DNA of 64,000 nt from Parabacteroides sp. PM6-13 (GTDB taxonomy: Bacteria > Bacteroidota > Bacteroidia > Bacteroidales > Tannerellaceae), in NCBI RefSeq assembly GCF_029892605.1, contig NZ_JARXWF010000001.1, forward strand, positions 310,001 to 374,000, in the 5' to 3' direction. Numbering within the stretch: the first letter of the stretch is position 1; every line of letters starts with the position of its first letter. Under the pieces are notes generated by a model. That model was not told the DNA's origin and did no database searches. It saw only the letters and a program-made list of their open reading frames with translations. This document shows, in pieces, positions 25,682 to 34,390 of this stretch. A program made the translations under genes and the position numbers.

Positions 25682-25734
25682 GGATTCAATAGTTTTTCTA
25701 ATCGTTTTTCTTTTACCGGAAGACTCCGGCGAAT

Positions 25735-26655
25735 TTATTCCGACATATTCTTAATATAAGGAAGCTGCGGCAGGTTCTTTAGTCCATAGAAAGCCTCCGC
25801 GTTTTTCCCCAGAAACAAGGATTTCTCCTCTTCCGAAAGCAGATTTGATTTGATAACAAAATCGTATGACATACGGTATGTGATGGCAACAATCGTGCGC
25901 GGATAATCGGATCCCCACATCAATTTCTCCATACCAACCAGTCCGGCTGCCTCCTGAATAGCCCGAACGGCTCCGGTGAAGGGATAAAACTCGTCATTAA
26001 ACAACCAGGTGATACCACCCGATTCGATCCGGACATGTTCGTTTCGTGCCAATTTGATCTGTTCCTGCCAGCCATTTGTCGTGACCATTCCGAAATGCCC
26101 GATAGCAATCTTCAACGAAGGACACTCGGCAATGATCTCATTCATCTCGGCTACCTGCTCCGCTCCGTCGGCCAGGTCGATCGAAAGGATGATGTTGTTC
26201 TTCTCCATCAAATGGAACATATCCATCATTTCCCGATCGGTCAGCCACACTCTGCCCGCTGATGTCACCAAACGCTGTGCCGGGATCTTGATAGCCCGAA
26301 ATCCCTGGGCGATCAGTTCTTCCGCATGGGCGTAATACCCCGGCTGACGGGCATCGACCATACCGCAACAGAAGAAGCGATTCGGGTATTGCTGTTCCAC
26401 CTCCAGGAGGTAGTCATTCTGCATACCATCGATATACTCCTGCGTAATAACAGCCGCCGACACCTGGGCATAATCCATATTCGCCAGAAAAGCCTCCGCC
26501 GTATTCCTGCCATCTACCAGAAAGGGCGGGATCATTTGGCGTATCTCTCCCATAAACTCGGAGCGCCCGTTTTCAAGCGTCCTGATCTTCTTTCCTTCCA
26601 CTATCGCCTCTTGGTGAAGCCAAAGGTGGGCATGCGCGTCGATTATCGGATACAT
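25735..26655 (-). CDS. amidohydrolase-superfamily lactonase, probably for L-fuconolactone
   Basis: A 306-residue member of the amidohydrolase-2 family. The metal-binding HAHLW motif is at residues 7-11; GHFGM (near 197) and GSDYPRT (near 255) supply the other usual ligands. The same fold hydrolyses L-fucono-, L-rhamnono- and gluconolactones in oxidative sugar pathways. It is encoded 3 bp after a Zn dehydrogenase and two genes after an aldose 1-dehydrogenase, whose product would be a lactone, so hydrolysis of L-fuconolactone to L-fuconate is the best reading. Other amidohydrolase reactions are possible. Confidence 0.78.
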   Translation of the reverse strand: MYPIIDAHAHLWLHQEAIVEGKKIRTLENGRSEFMGEIRQMIPPFLVDGRNTAEAFLANMDYAQVSAAVITQEYIDGMQNDYLLEVEQQYPNRFFCCGMVDARQPGYYAHAEELIAQGFRAIKIPAQRLVTSAGRVWLTDREMMDMFHLMEKNNIILSIDLADGAEQVAEMNEIIAECPSLKIAIGHFGMVTTNGWQEQIKLARNEHVRIESGGITWLFNDEFYPFTGAVRAIQEAAGLVGMEKLMWGSDYPRTIVAITYRMSYDFVIKSNLLSEEEKSLFLGKNAEAFYGLKNLPQLPYIKNMSE

Positions 26656-26658
26656 AGG

Positions 26659-27675
26659 TCAAAATTGTATTAATAAGCGGAACACCTCTCCCGGATTGGC
26701 CGACCATTTCTCTAAAGCCGTCTGTGCCTCTTCCGGGGTATATATCGCTGTGATCAGTTCGTCCACCGGGCAGTTCCCCCGCTTCATATACTCCATCACC
26801 GCTTTGAAGTCGTTCGGCATCGCATTGCGGGAGCCACGGATATCCAATTCCTTCTTCACAAAACAGGAGGTATCGAACGGAATATTTTCTTTGGCATAGC
26901 CGATATACACCACTCGTCCGGTGAAAGCCACTTCCGAAATGGAAGCCACATAGGTCTCCGGGCGACCAACAGCCTCAATCACCACATCCGCGCCAGCGCC
27001 AGCGGTGATCTCCATTACCCGCTCATGCAGGTTCTCTTTCAAGGTATTCACGGAGTATTGCGCACCCAGGCGTTCGGCCAGATCCAGTTTCCTGTCATCC
27101 ACATCGACCGCAATCACCCGCGCACCACGCAAGGCGGCACGCACAATAGCCCCTAACCCGATCATACCGCAACCGATCACCATCACCGTATCGATATCGG
27201 TCACCTCTGCGCGATTGACCGCATGAAACCCGACACTCATCGGCTCCACCAAAGCAAAGTCGCGTACCGAAATGGCATCGTCGGCAATCACCTTTTCCCA
27301 AGGCACAAGCAGGTATTCCGCCATAGCGCCATCACGCTGCACACCCAAGGTCTGATTAAACTCGCAGGCATTCGGCCGACCGTTGCGACACGACGGGCAA
27401 TGACCGCAACTGGTATACGGATTCACCGTGGCATGCATACCCGGCTGTAAATGATCAGGCACATCCTCCCCCAGTGCTTCCACCACCGCTCCGATCTCAT
27501 GGCCCGGCACAATCGGCAGTTTCACCAGCGGATTCAGTCCTCTGAACGTATTTAAATCAGAACCGCAAAATCCTACATATCCTATCTTTAGTAACACATG
27601 GCCGGGCTTCAACTCCGGTTTCGGAATCTCCGTCACCCCTACCCTGCCTTGCTCAGTTATTTGTATCGCTTTCAT
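26659..27675 (-). CDS. zinc-containing alcohol dehydrogenase acting on a sugar acid or sugar
   Basis: A 338-residue medium-chain dehydrogenase with both zinc sites: catalytic Cys in GFCGSD, GHE and the Glu of VEPMS, and the structural lobe CGHCPSCRNGRPNAC. The NAD(P) motif is GCGMIG and VDVDDRK favours NAD. It resembles LgoD/RspB-type sugar-acid dehydrogenases. In oxidative L-fucose or L-galactonate routes such an enzyme could oxidise L-fuconate, L-galactonate or a 2-keto-3-deoxy acid. It is encoded between the aldose dehydrogenase (23 bp upstream) and the lactonase (3 bp downstream). The substrate is inferred from neighbours only. Confidence 0.82.
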   Translation of the reverse strand: MKAIQITEQGRVGVTEIPKPELKPGHVLLKIGYVGFCGSDLNTFRGLNPLVKLPIVPGHEIGAVVEALGEDVPDHLQPGMHATVNPYTSCGHCPSCRNGRPNACEFNQTLGVQRDGAMAEYLLVPWEKVIADDAISVRDFALVEPMSVGFHAVNRAEVTDIDTVMVIGCGMIGLGAIVRAALRGARVIAVDVDDRKLDLAERLGAQYSVNTLKENLHERVMEITAGAGADVVIEAVGRPETYVASISEVAFTGRVVYIGYAKENIPFDTSCFVKKELDIRGSRNAMPNDFKAVMEYMKRGNCPVDELITAIYTPEEAQTALEKWSANPGEVFRLLIQF

Positions 27676-27698
27676 AATTCTTCATTCTTCATTCATCA

Positions 27699-28631
27699 TT
27701 AACTATTCACCCACGTATCCCTAAACCCTGGTTCAAAGATCCGTTTCACCTCAGCCAATAGCTCTTCATTCAGCGGTGTTTCAGCATAACGGATCGTTTT
27801 CAATACATTTTCCGGGTTGGTCGTGCTGAACAGAGTCGTGGCAATCCGTGGATTGTTGACCGAGAATGCCACCGCTAATTCTTCGATAGACACCCCTTTG
27901 GATTTACAATAAGCCGTAGCCTTCTGCGCCAGACGCTTCAATGCCTCCGGTGCCGGATGCCAATCAGGCACACCCCGTTCGGTCAACAGCCCCATCGAAA
28001 AAGGCGACGCATTGATCACCCCGATCTCTTTCGATTCGAAATAATCCAATGAATCCACCAACGCATCGTCGTTCAGGGTATAATGACAAAAAGAGAGCAC
28101 ACTCTCCACCGTTCCGGCTGGCACATGATCGATCACATAGTGGAAATGACGCAGATTCAGGTTGGTAATCCCAACATGTTTCACCACCCCTTCCCGACGC
28201 AGATCCACCAGGGCGGGCAGTGTTTCGTTGCATACCTGCTCCAGGTCAGCAAACTCAATATCGTGGATATTGATCAGGTCGATGTAGTCCACATGGAGTC
28301 GTTCCATGCTTTCGTATACGCTTTCTTTGGCTTTGCGCGCCGAATAGTCCCAGGTATTCACCCCGTCCTGTCCGTAACGACCTACCTTTGTCGAAAGATA
28401 ATAACGGCTACGATCTATATTTTTCAACGCTTTCCCTAATACGATCTCCGCTTTCAGGTGTCCGTAATAGGGAGAGACATCGATGAAGTTAATCCCGTTA
28501 TCGACCGCCGTATGCACCGCTTCTATTCCTGTTTCTTCTTTTAAAGAATGAAAGACACCCCCCAGGGAGGAGGCACCGAAACTAATGGCAGACACCTTCA
28601 TGCCTGTTTTTCCTATTTCTCTGTATTGCAT
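27699..28631 (-). CDS. aldo/keto reductase, L-fucose/L-galactose (D-threo-aldose) 1-dehydrogenase type
   Basis: A 310-residue aldo/keto reductase. The catalytic tetrad is visible: Asp in FIDVSPYYG with its Tyr, Lys in LSTKVGRYG, and His in LINIHDIE. The opening YREIGKTGMKVSAISFGASSL and VLGKALKN match the L-galactose dehydrogenase/D-threo-aldose 1-dehydrogenase branch, which oxidises L-fucose, L-galactose or D-arabinose to the lactone with NAD(P)+. It is the first gene of the nine-gene operon, divergent from the AraC regulator. This fits the first cytoplasmic step after FucP import and mutarotation. Confidence 0.87.
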   Translation of the reverse strand: MQYREIGKTGMKVSAISFGASSLGGVFHSLKEETGIEAVHTAVDNGINFIDVSPYYGHLKAEIVLGKALKNIDRSRYYLSTKVGRYGQDGVNTWDYSARKAKESVYESMERLHVDYIDLINIHDIEFADLEQVCNETLPALVDLRREGVVKHVGITNLNLRHFHYVIDHVPAGTVESVLSFCHYTLNDDALVDSLDYFESKEIGVINASPFSMGLLTERGVPDWHPAPEALKRLAQKATAYCKSKGVSIEELAVAFSVNNPRIATTLFSTTNPENVLKTIRYAETPLNEELLAEVKRIFEPGFRDTWVNS

Positions 28632-28661
28632 GGTATATATTTAAAGTGAAACCTTGTTTTG

Positions 28662-28669
28662 CAAAGCTA
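28662..28669 (-). promoter_or_regulatory. candidate -7 box of the fucose-type operon
   Basis: Minus-strand TAGCTTTG matches TAnnTTTG and would start transcription near 28656, about 25 nt before the aldo/keto reductase ATG. No TTTG stands 19-21 bases upstream. A weak -33 region is typical of promoters that depend on an activator, and direct repeats suitable for AraC binding lie just upstream. Confidence 0.45.
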
Positions 28670-28697
28670 CAGGATGTCGATATCTTTTTCTTTGTTA

Positions 28698-28725
28698 TTA
28701 TCGACCAAAACTTGCACTTTATCGA
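28698..28725. promoter_or_regulatory. direct repeats, candidate AraC-family binding site
   Basis: TTATCGA occurs at 28698-28704 and again at 28719-28725, 21 bp apart or two helical turns. AraC-family monomers bind such direct repeats on one face of the helix. Relative to the proposed start near 28656 they span about -42 to -69, the usual place for an activator. Assignment to the adjacent AraC protein is inference. Confidence 0.45.
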
Positions 28726-28762
28726 TATAATTCCGTATGTTTACACCTCAATCGTCTTGATA

Positions 28763-29623
28763 ATGATTAAAAAGGAACTGAAAAGAGATTTCATTTTATT
28801 GAATGTAGGCTATGCCTATCATAATGCGGACTGGAACTGGAAAAACATACACAGCCCCTTTGCCCGGATACATTATGTAAAGAGCGGAACCGCGAAGATC
28901 ATACGGGAGGACGGTTTCTCCGAACTGAAAAAGGATCATCTCTACCTGACCCCTTCGTATACCAAACATGCCTATGAATGCGATGGTATGTTGGAGTTAT
29001 ACTATATACATCTATATGAAGACCTCGGGAAAAATATCAGCATCTTCGACCAGATCGATTTCCCCGCGGAGATAGAGGCTGACCCGTTGGATATCCAACT
29101 GATAGAGCGGTTGATCCGGATTAACCCGGAAAGAGAGTTGCAGTATTACGACCCGAGTTCATACGATAACTCCGCACATGTAGCCTACAATATGGCGCTC
29201 CAGCAAAAGAGTCCCTTGGCTTTCGAAATAGAATCCCAGGGCATTATCAAACAGATCTTCTCGCGCTTCCTGGCTCGTGCCGTCTTTAAAAACGAACATA
29301 TGGAGGAGCGCATCCGCAGAAGCCTGCATTATATCCATAAAAACATCGACAAACCCATAGAGATAGAGCAGTTGGCCGAGATCTGCTTCCTCACGAAAGA
29401 CCATTTCATCCGCCTGTTCAAAAAAGAGATGCATTGCACCCCCGGCAAATACATCAATCAAAAGAAAATAGAAACAGCCCAGTTAAGGATCCTTATTAAT
29501 CAGGAAAACATCAAAGACATCGCCTATGGACTAGGGTTCGACAACATCTCCTACTTCAACCGCCTCTTCTCCCAGATAACCGGCGAAAGCCCCGGCCGGT
29601 ATAAGAAAAAGAGGATGCTTTGA
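28763..29623 (+). CDS. AraC-family transcriptional regulator of the fucose-type operon
   Basis: A 286-residue regulator. The N-terminal cupin-like domain (FARIHYVKSGTAKIIRE, LTPSYTKHAYECDG) would sense the sugar or a derivative. The C-terminal region (about 185-283) has two helix-turn-helix motifs: PIEIEQLAEICFLTKDHFIR and NIKDIAYGLGFDNISYFNRL, followed by TGESPGRYK. The start at 28763 is chosen because MIKKELKRDF begins the conserved domain; the frame is open upstream to 28646, but that would add a non-homologous hydrophobic stretch and cover the candidate operator. It is divergent from the nine-gene operon that it probably activates. Confidence 0.9.
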   Translation: MIKKELKRDFILLNVGYAYHNADWNWKNIHSPFARIHYVKSGTAKIIREDGFSELKKDHLYLTPSYTKHAYECDGMLELYYIHLYEDLGKNISIFDQIDFPAEIEADPLDIQLIERLIRINPERELQYYDPSSYDNSAHVAYNMALQQKSPLAFEIESQGIIKQIFSRFLARAVFKNEHMEERIRRSLHYIHKNIDKPIEIEQLAEICFLTKDHFIRLFKKEMHCTPGKYINQKKIETAQLRILINQENIKDIAYGLGFDNISYFNRLFSQITGESPGRYKKKRML

Positions 29624-29646
29624 ATAATGGGGGAAGAAGAAGTTTC

Positions 29647-29672
29647 ACTACATTTGCCTTGTGTAGTTTTTT
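29647..29672 (+). terminator. candidate intrinsic terminator after the AraC gene
   Basis: ACTACA (29647-29652) and TGTAGT (29662-29667) form a 6-bp stem with a 9-base loop, followed by a run of six T residues (29667-29672). It lies 23 bp after the araC-type stop codon. Note that TACATTTG at 29649-29656, inside the hairpin, also resembles a -7 box for tamB. Confidence 0.5.
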
Positions 29673-29674
29673 CT

Positions 29675-29698
29675 GCCCATTTTAGAACTAAATAGGGC
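29675..29698. repeat. 24-bp near-palindrome before tamB
   Basis: GCCCATTTTAG and CTAAATAGGGC form an inverted repeat with two mismatched positions around a 2-base centre, 38 bp before the tamB start. It could be an operator or a leader hairpin. No regulator can be named. Confidence 0.35.
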
Positions 29699-29735
29699 AT
29701 TCATCCGTTATCTCTATATAAGCGACAAGCAAAAA

Positions 29736-32700
29736 ATGAAGAAGTGGATTAAGTGGATAAGCATGTTGTTCCTGATACCAATCGTATTGGTATTGCTTGT
29801 GGCTGCCCTTTTATATATCCCGGCGGTGCAAAACTTCGCCGTCAGACAGGCTACCCACTATGCCAGTGAGTCCAGCGGGATGGATATTCATATCGATCGG
29901 ATACGGCTGGGCTTCCCTTTGGACCTAAAAGTAAAAGGTGTGCAGGTCATGCAATCGCCCACCGACACCCTATTTAGCCTCCAGCAACTATCTATCCGCG
30001 TAAACCCCATGCCACTGGTCAAAAAGATCATCTCTGTCGAGCAGGTGCATCTCGAAAAGGTCCGGGTCAATACGGGCAACTTTGTGGAGGGTCTATTCAT
30101 CCAAGGAGAGATCGGTGACTTCCTGTTGAAGGCTGACTATATCAACCTGGCTGACGAAGAGGTCGTATTGAACCACGCGGAGCTGAAAAAAGCCGACCTC
30201 TTTGTGCGCATCGATTCCATTACACAAAAAAAAGACACAACAACGACACCGATAAACTGGAAAATCCGGATCGGTGATATCGCGATCAACCAATCGACCT
30301 TCGCCCTGCATATGCCTGCCGACACCTTAAGCCTCTCGGCCGGTATCGGAAAGGTAGGTTTGTCGAACGGACGAATCGATCTGGGTGCGGCGCGTTATGA
30401 GATCGGCACATTCCACCTATCGGAATCGGCAATCACTTACGATGCTGATACATTGGCACCGCAACCGGGATTAGACCCTGCCCACCTGGCCTTGAATAAT
30501 CTGCAGGCCGACGTGCGTTCTATCCTGTATCAGGAGAAAGAGATCGCGGCAGATATCCGCCGGCTGGCATTCGACGAGCGTTCGGGCTTCGTGCTTTCGT
30601 CGCTCGACGGTAAGGTTCAAACAGACAGCCTATTGATCCGCATTCCCGGATTCAATCTGAAAACCCCCTACTCGGAAATCGCTTTGGCGGCCAACCTACC
30701 CTGGACCCTATTGGAGGAAGAGCCCAGCGGAGCATTCGACGCCTCCTTCTCGGCTTCGGTAGGAAAAAACGATCTGTTTCTCTTAGCCCCCGACCTGCCG
30801 GCAGACTTTCTAAAAGACTACCCCACCCAACCCATACGCTTTCAAGCAAAGGCCGATGGGGATATCGATAAGATCATGCTTCGCCAACTCAGTGCAGACA
30901 TTCCGGGAGCCATAGAGATGAGGGCATCGGGAGAGATTGGCGCAGTGATGGACAGCCTACGCCGTTCGGCGGATATTCAACTGGAGGCGCTAACACACGA
31001 CCTGCAATTCATCCTCTCCTATCTACCCAAAGAGGAACGCGCGCGTTATGCCATTCCCGCAGGCATACACCTGACTGGCGAGGTAGGTCTGCACAACCGG
31101 GAATACAGTGCCGATCTGCAACTAACCGAAGGCGATGGCCGCGTACAGCTGGCCGCCCGCTTCCAGGAGCAGAGCGAGAGTTATGCTGCCACCCTGAAGA
31201 TCGATAGCCTGGAACCTATCCATTTCATGCCTGTCGACTCTATTCTTTGGGTATCGGCCTCCTTGCAGGCGGAAGGGAAAGGATTCGCTCCCTTTGCCCC
31301 TACCACCTGGACAGCCATCAACGGACGAATCGACTCCCTCTTATATAAGAACACCGGCCTGGCAGACGTCACCCTGGAGGCCTCTCTGAAAGAACATCAG
31401 TACTCCGCCACGATAGCGAGTGCCTATCCGTATGCGAAAATGGATGTGACCGCCTGGGGAGAATTAAAAGAAGACAATGTCAGCGCCACCCTTATCTTAG
31501 ACACGGACCGCATCGACTTCCAGGGGCTCCACCTCACCGACTCCCTCTTTTATACCGGGTTTGCGCTTTACGCCGAAGCTCAAAGCGACTGGAAAGAGAA
31601 AAATCAATTAGACGTATCGCTGGGTAGCTGGGAAATACGTACGCCGGATCTGCGTTTCAGACCCAAGATGCTGATCGTAAAAGCACGCAGCGACGAAGAC
31701 ACGACACAGGTGTCGCTCACTTCCGACGACCTAAGGATGGTACTCACCGGCAACGCCGGATTAAACACCATGCTCGAGCAGTTTAGCCGGATTGGCGATG
31801 AGCTGGCACAGCAACTAAAAACAGATTCGACAATCCATATTGCTGCCCTGCAACCATCGCTGCCCGACATGAGCCTTTCCATAAAGGCACAACGCGACAA
31901 CCCTTTATACAACCTATTGAAGACCTATTACTTCAGCTTTACGGAGATCGACATACAAGCATCTACCTCTCCGGAGAACGGGATCAGGCTGGATGCAGGC
32001 ATCTACTCGTTTGCCAAAGACACCTTCCTGATCGATACGATCCGCGCGGCAATACGACCCGATCCGGACGGATTAACCTACAGTGCCGATGTCATCAAAA
32101 AAAAATATCGCCAACAGCAACCCTTTACCGCCCACATGCATGGAGCGGTCAAAAACAATTATATTGACACAGAGCTCTCATTTGTCAATCACCACCGGGA
32201 GACAGGCCTACAGTTGGGTGTAAGCCTAACCAAGGAGGCTGACGGAATGCGGTTTAAGTTATTCCCCGAACAGCCAATCATCGCGTTCAACACCTTCCAA
32301 CTGAACCCGGACAACTATTTCCGCTTCGGAAGCATGCAGGATATGGATGCGAACATACGCCTGGCCGGATCACAAAATGCGGCCCTATGGATCCATTCGA
32401 TGGACATGGGCGACACCTACCCGGAGTTGCATGTAGAGTTCAATCAGTTGAACCTGGACACAATCACCTCCGGTTTCTCCATGTTGCCAAACCTAAAAGG
32501 GATACTGAACGCCAACGTGCGCTACGCCCCGATGGAGGAGACGTTTATGGTGGTGGCCGACGCAAATATCGACGAATTGTTCTACGAAAACGGACGTGTA
32601 GGAGAGATGTTATTGAACGCGGTCTATCTGCCGCTGGATAATGGCGAACACCAATTCGACGTCCATCTCTACCACGAACAGGAAGAGCGAATGACAGCCT

Positions 32701-34385
32701 ATGCCCTGTATAAGACGGCAGGCAAAACAGATCATATAGAGGGATCGTTCGATATACTCTCCCTACCCTTGACCATAGCCAACCCATTTATTCCGGAGGA
32801 CATGGCGAAAATGGAAGGAGCATTAAACGGCAGTATGCAGATCAGCGGGTCTTCGTCGCAGCCAATGCTGAACGGGTTTATGCAGCTCGATTCCAGCTCG
32901 GTATATGTCGGCATGGCCGATACACGACTGCGTTTTGACAACCGGAAAGTAACCGTAAAAAACAGCCATATCTCGTTCGACAAATACCGCCTGCTGACAA
33001 CCGGTACCAACCCGTTTGTGATCGACGGAACGATTGATATATCCAACTTCTCACGTATGATGGCCAACCTACGCCTGACGGCTAACAATATGCAGGTATT
33101 GAATGCCGCCCGGACCCCCGAAAGCCTGGTTTATGGCAAATTATTCATGAACTTCAACACCACCATCAAAGGGCCTTTGACAGGATTAGCCGTTCGTGGA
33201 GACGCCCACTTCCTGGCGGGGACCGACCTGACCTATGTATTGACCGACTCTCCGTTAACGGTGCAAGACCGCATGGATGGACTGGTCACCTTCACCTCGT
33301 TCACCGACACCCTGACCCTGCAACGAAGAGATCGACGACAACAAATGGCATTCGGCGGTATGGAGATGTTCCTGGCGTTGAAGATAGACCCGACGGTGCA
33401 ATTCCGCGTAGACCTCACCCCGGATCAATCGAACTACGTAGAACTGGAAGGTGGTGGGGAGCTGATTCTCCAATACGAACCACCAAGCGATATTGTGCTT
33501 AACGGACGATACACCTTTACCAACGGCGTGGTGAAATACAGCCTGCCGGTCGTGCCGTTGAAGGCGTTCGATATCCACCAGGGCAGTTATGTGCAATGGG
33601 ATGGCGAGATGCTGAATCCGCAAATCAATATCACGGCAACCGAGCGAATGCGTGCCACCATCACCGACGCAGACGGCCTCCAACGACGATCGAACTTCGA
33701 CGTAGGTATCAGCATCGAGGAGCGTTTGGAGAATATGCAACTGCAGTTTATCATCGATGCGGTAGACGATACGAATATCCGCTCCGAACTGGCGTCGAAA
33801 GATAAAGACGAACGTGCCCGATATGCCATCTATATGATGATCACCGGCACCTACATGGGCTCTGACCCCACCAACATGAATCTGGGCGGCGCCTTAGGCA
33901 GCTTCCTGGTCGGACAGGTCAACTCCATCGCCGGAGACGCCCTGAAAGGGGTAGACATCGACCTGGGATTGGATACGTATGAGACCGCTTCGGGTACGCA
34001 GAACGACCTAACATTCAGTTTTGCCAAACGATTCTATAACGACCGCATCCGCGTATCGGTGGGTGGCACGGTGGCTACCGGAAACACCACCGAGCAGACA
34101 CAGTCGTTTCTCGATAATTTCGCTGCCGAATACCTCTTGGACCCTGCCGGATCGAAGACGATTAAGTTTTTCCATGACCGCAACTACGAGAGCATCTTAG
34201 AAGGAGAGGTCGTGGAGACAGGCGTCGGTATTGTGTTCCGTAAGAAGGTGCTTCGCCTGCGTGAGCTGTTCGATTTCCGTCAAAAGAAAGAGACAGCGGT
34301 AGCGGAAGAGAAAAATGAATATGAAGAAAAGAAAGAGAATAGCGAAACCGGAAGCGTTACTCCGGAACAGACGGATAAACAATAG
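29736..34385 (+). CDS. tamB: TamB-family translocation and assembly protein (AsmA-like, DUF490)
   Basis: A 1549-residue protein with one N-terminal membrane anchor (about 8-27, MLFLIPIVLVLLVAALLYI). A very long run of beta-strand repeats follows, of the kind that form the hydrophobic groove of TamB and other bridge-like lipid transporters. The C-terminal DUF490 region (about 1150-1480) includes GRYTFTNGVVKYSLPV and GGALGSFLVGQVNSIAGDAL. The last 40 residues are a charged Glu/Lys tail. TamB spans the periplasm and works with an Omp85 partner in outer-membrane biogenesis and probably phospholipid transport. The partner gene tamL starts 5 bp after its stop, so the pair is co-transcribed. Confidence 0.92.
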   Translation: MKKWIKWISMLFLIPIVLVLLVAALLYIPAVQNFAVRQATHYASESSGMDIHIDRIRLGFPLDLKVKGVQVMQSPTDTLFSLQQLSIRVNPMPLVKKIISVEQVHLEKVRVNTGNFVEGLFIQGEIGDFLLKADYINLADEEVVLNHAELKKADLFVRIDSITQKKDTTTTPINWKIRIGDIAINQSTFALHMPADTLSLSAGIGKVGLSNGRIDLGAARYEIGTFHLSESAITYDADTLAPQPGLDPAHLALNNLQADVRSILYQEKEIAADIRRLAFDERSGFVLSSLDGKVQTDSLLIRIPGFNLKTPYSEIALAANLPWTLLEEEPSGAFDASFSASVGKNDLFLLAPDLPADFLKDYPTQPIRFQAKADGDIDKIMLRQLSADIPGAIEMRASGEIGAVMDSLRRSADIQLEALTHDLQFILSYLPKEERARYAIPAGIHLTGEVGLHNREYSADLQLTEGDGRVQLAARFQEQSESYAATLKIDSLEPIHFMPVDSILWVSASLQAEGKGFAPFAPTTWTAINGRIDSLLYKNTGLADVTLEASLKEHQYSATIASAYPYAKMDVTAWGELKEDNVSATLILDTDRIDFQGLHLTDSLFYTGFALYAEAQSDWKEKNQLDVSLGSWEIRTPDLRFRPKMLIVKARSDEDTTQVSLTSDDLRMVLTGNAGLNTMLEQFSRIGDELAQQLKTDSTIHIAALQPSLPDMSLSIKAQRDNPLYNLLKTYYFSFTEIDIQASTSPENGIRLDAGIYSFAKDTFLIDTIRAAIRPDPDGLTYSADVIKKKYRQQQPFTAHMHGAVKNNYIDTELSFVNHHRETGLQLGVSLTKEADGMRFKLFPEQPIIAFNTFQLNPDNYFRFGSMQDMDANIRLAGSQNAALWIHSMDMGDTYPELHVEFNQLNLDTITSGFSMLPNLKGILNANVRYAPMEETFMVVADANIDELFYENGRVGEMLLNAVYLPLDNGEHQFDVHLYHEQEERMTAYALYKTAGKTDHIEGSFDILSLPLTIANPFIPEDMAKMEGALNGSMQISGSSSQPMLNGFMQLDSSSVYVGMADTRLRFDNRKVTVKNSHISFDKYRLLTTGTNPFVIDGTIDISNFSRMMANLRLTANNMQVLNAARTPESLVYGKLFMNFNTTIKGPLTGLAVRGDAHFLAGTDLTYVLTDSPLTVQDRMDGLVTFTSFTDTLTLQRRDRRQQMAFGGMEMFLALKIDPTVQFRVDLTPDQSNYVELEGGGELILQYEPPSDIVLNGRYTFTNGVVKYSLPVVPLKAFDIHQGSYVQWDGEMLNPQINITATERMRATITDADGLQRRSNFDVGISIEERLENMQLQFIIDAVDDTNIRSELASKDKDERARYAIYMMITGTYMGSDPTNMNLGGALGSFLVGQVNSIAGDALKGVDIDLGLDTYETASGTQNDLTFSFAKRFYNDRIRVSVGGTVATGNTTEQTQSFLDNFAAEYLLDPAGSKTIKFFHDRNYESILEGEVVETGVGIVFRKKVLRLRELFDFRQKKETAVAEEKNEYEEKKENSETGSVTPEQTDKQ

Positions 34386-34390
34386 CCAGG

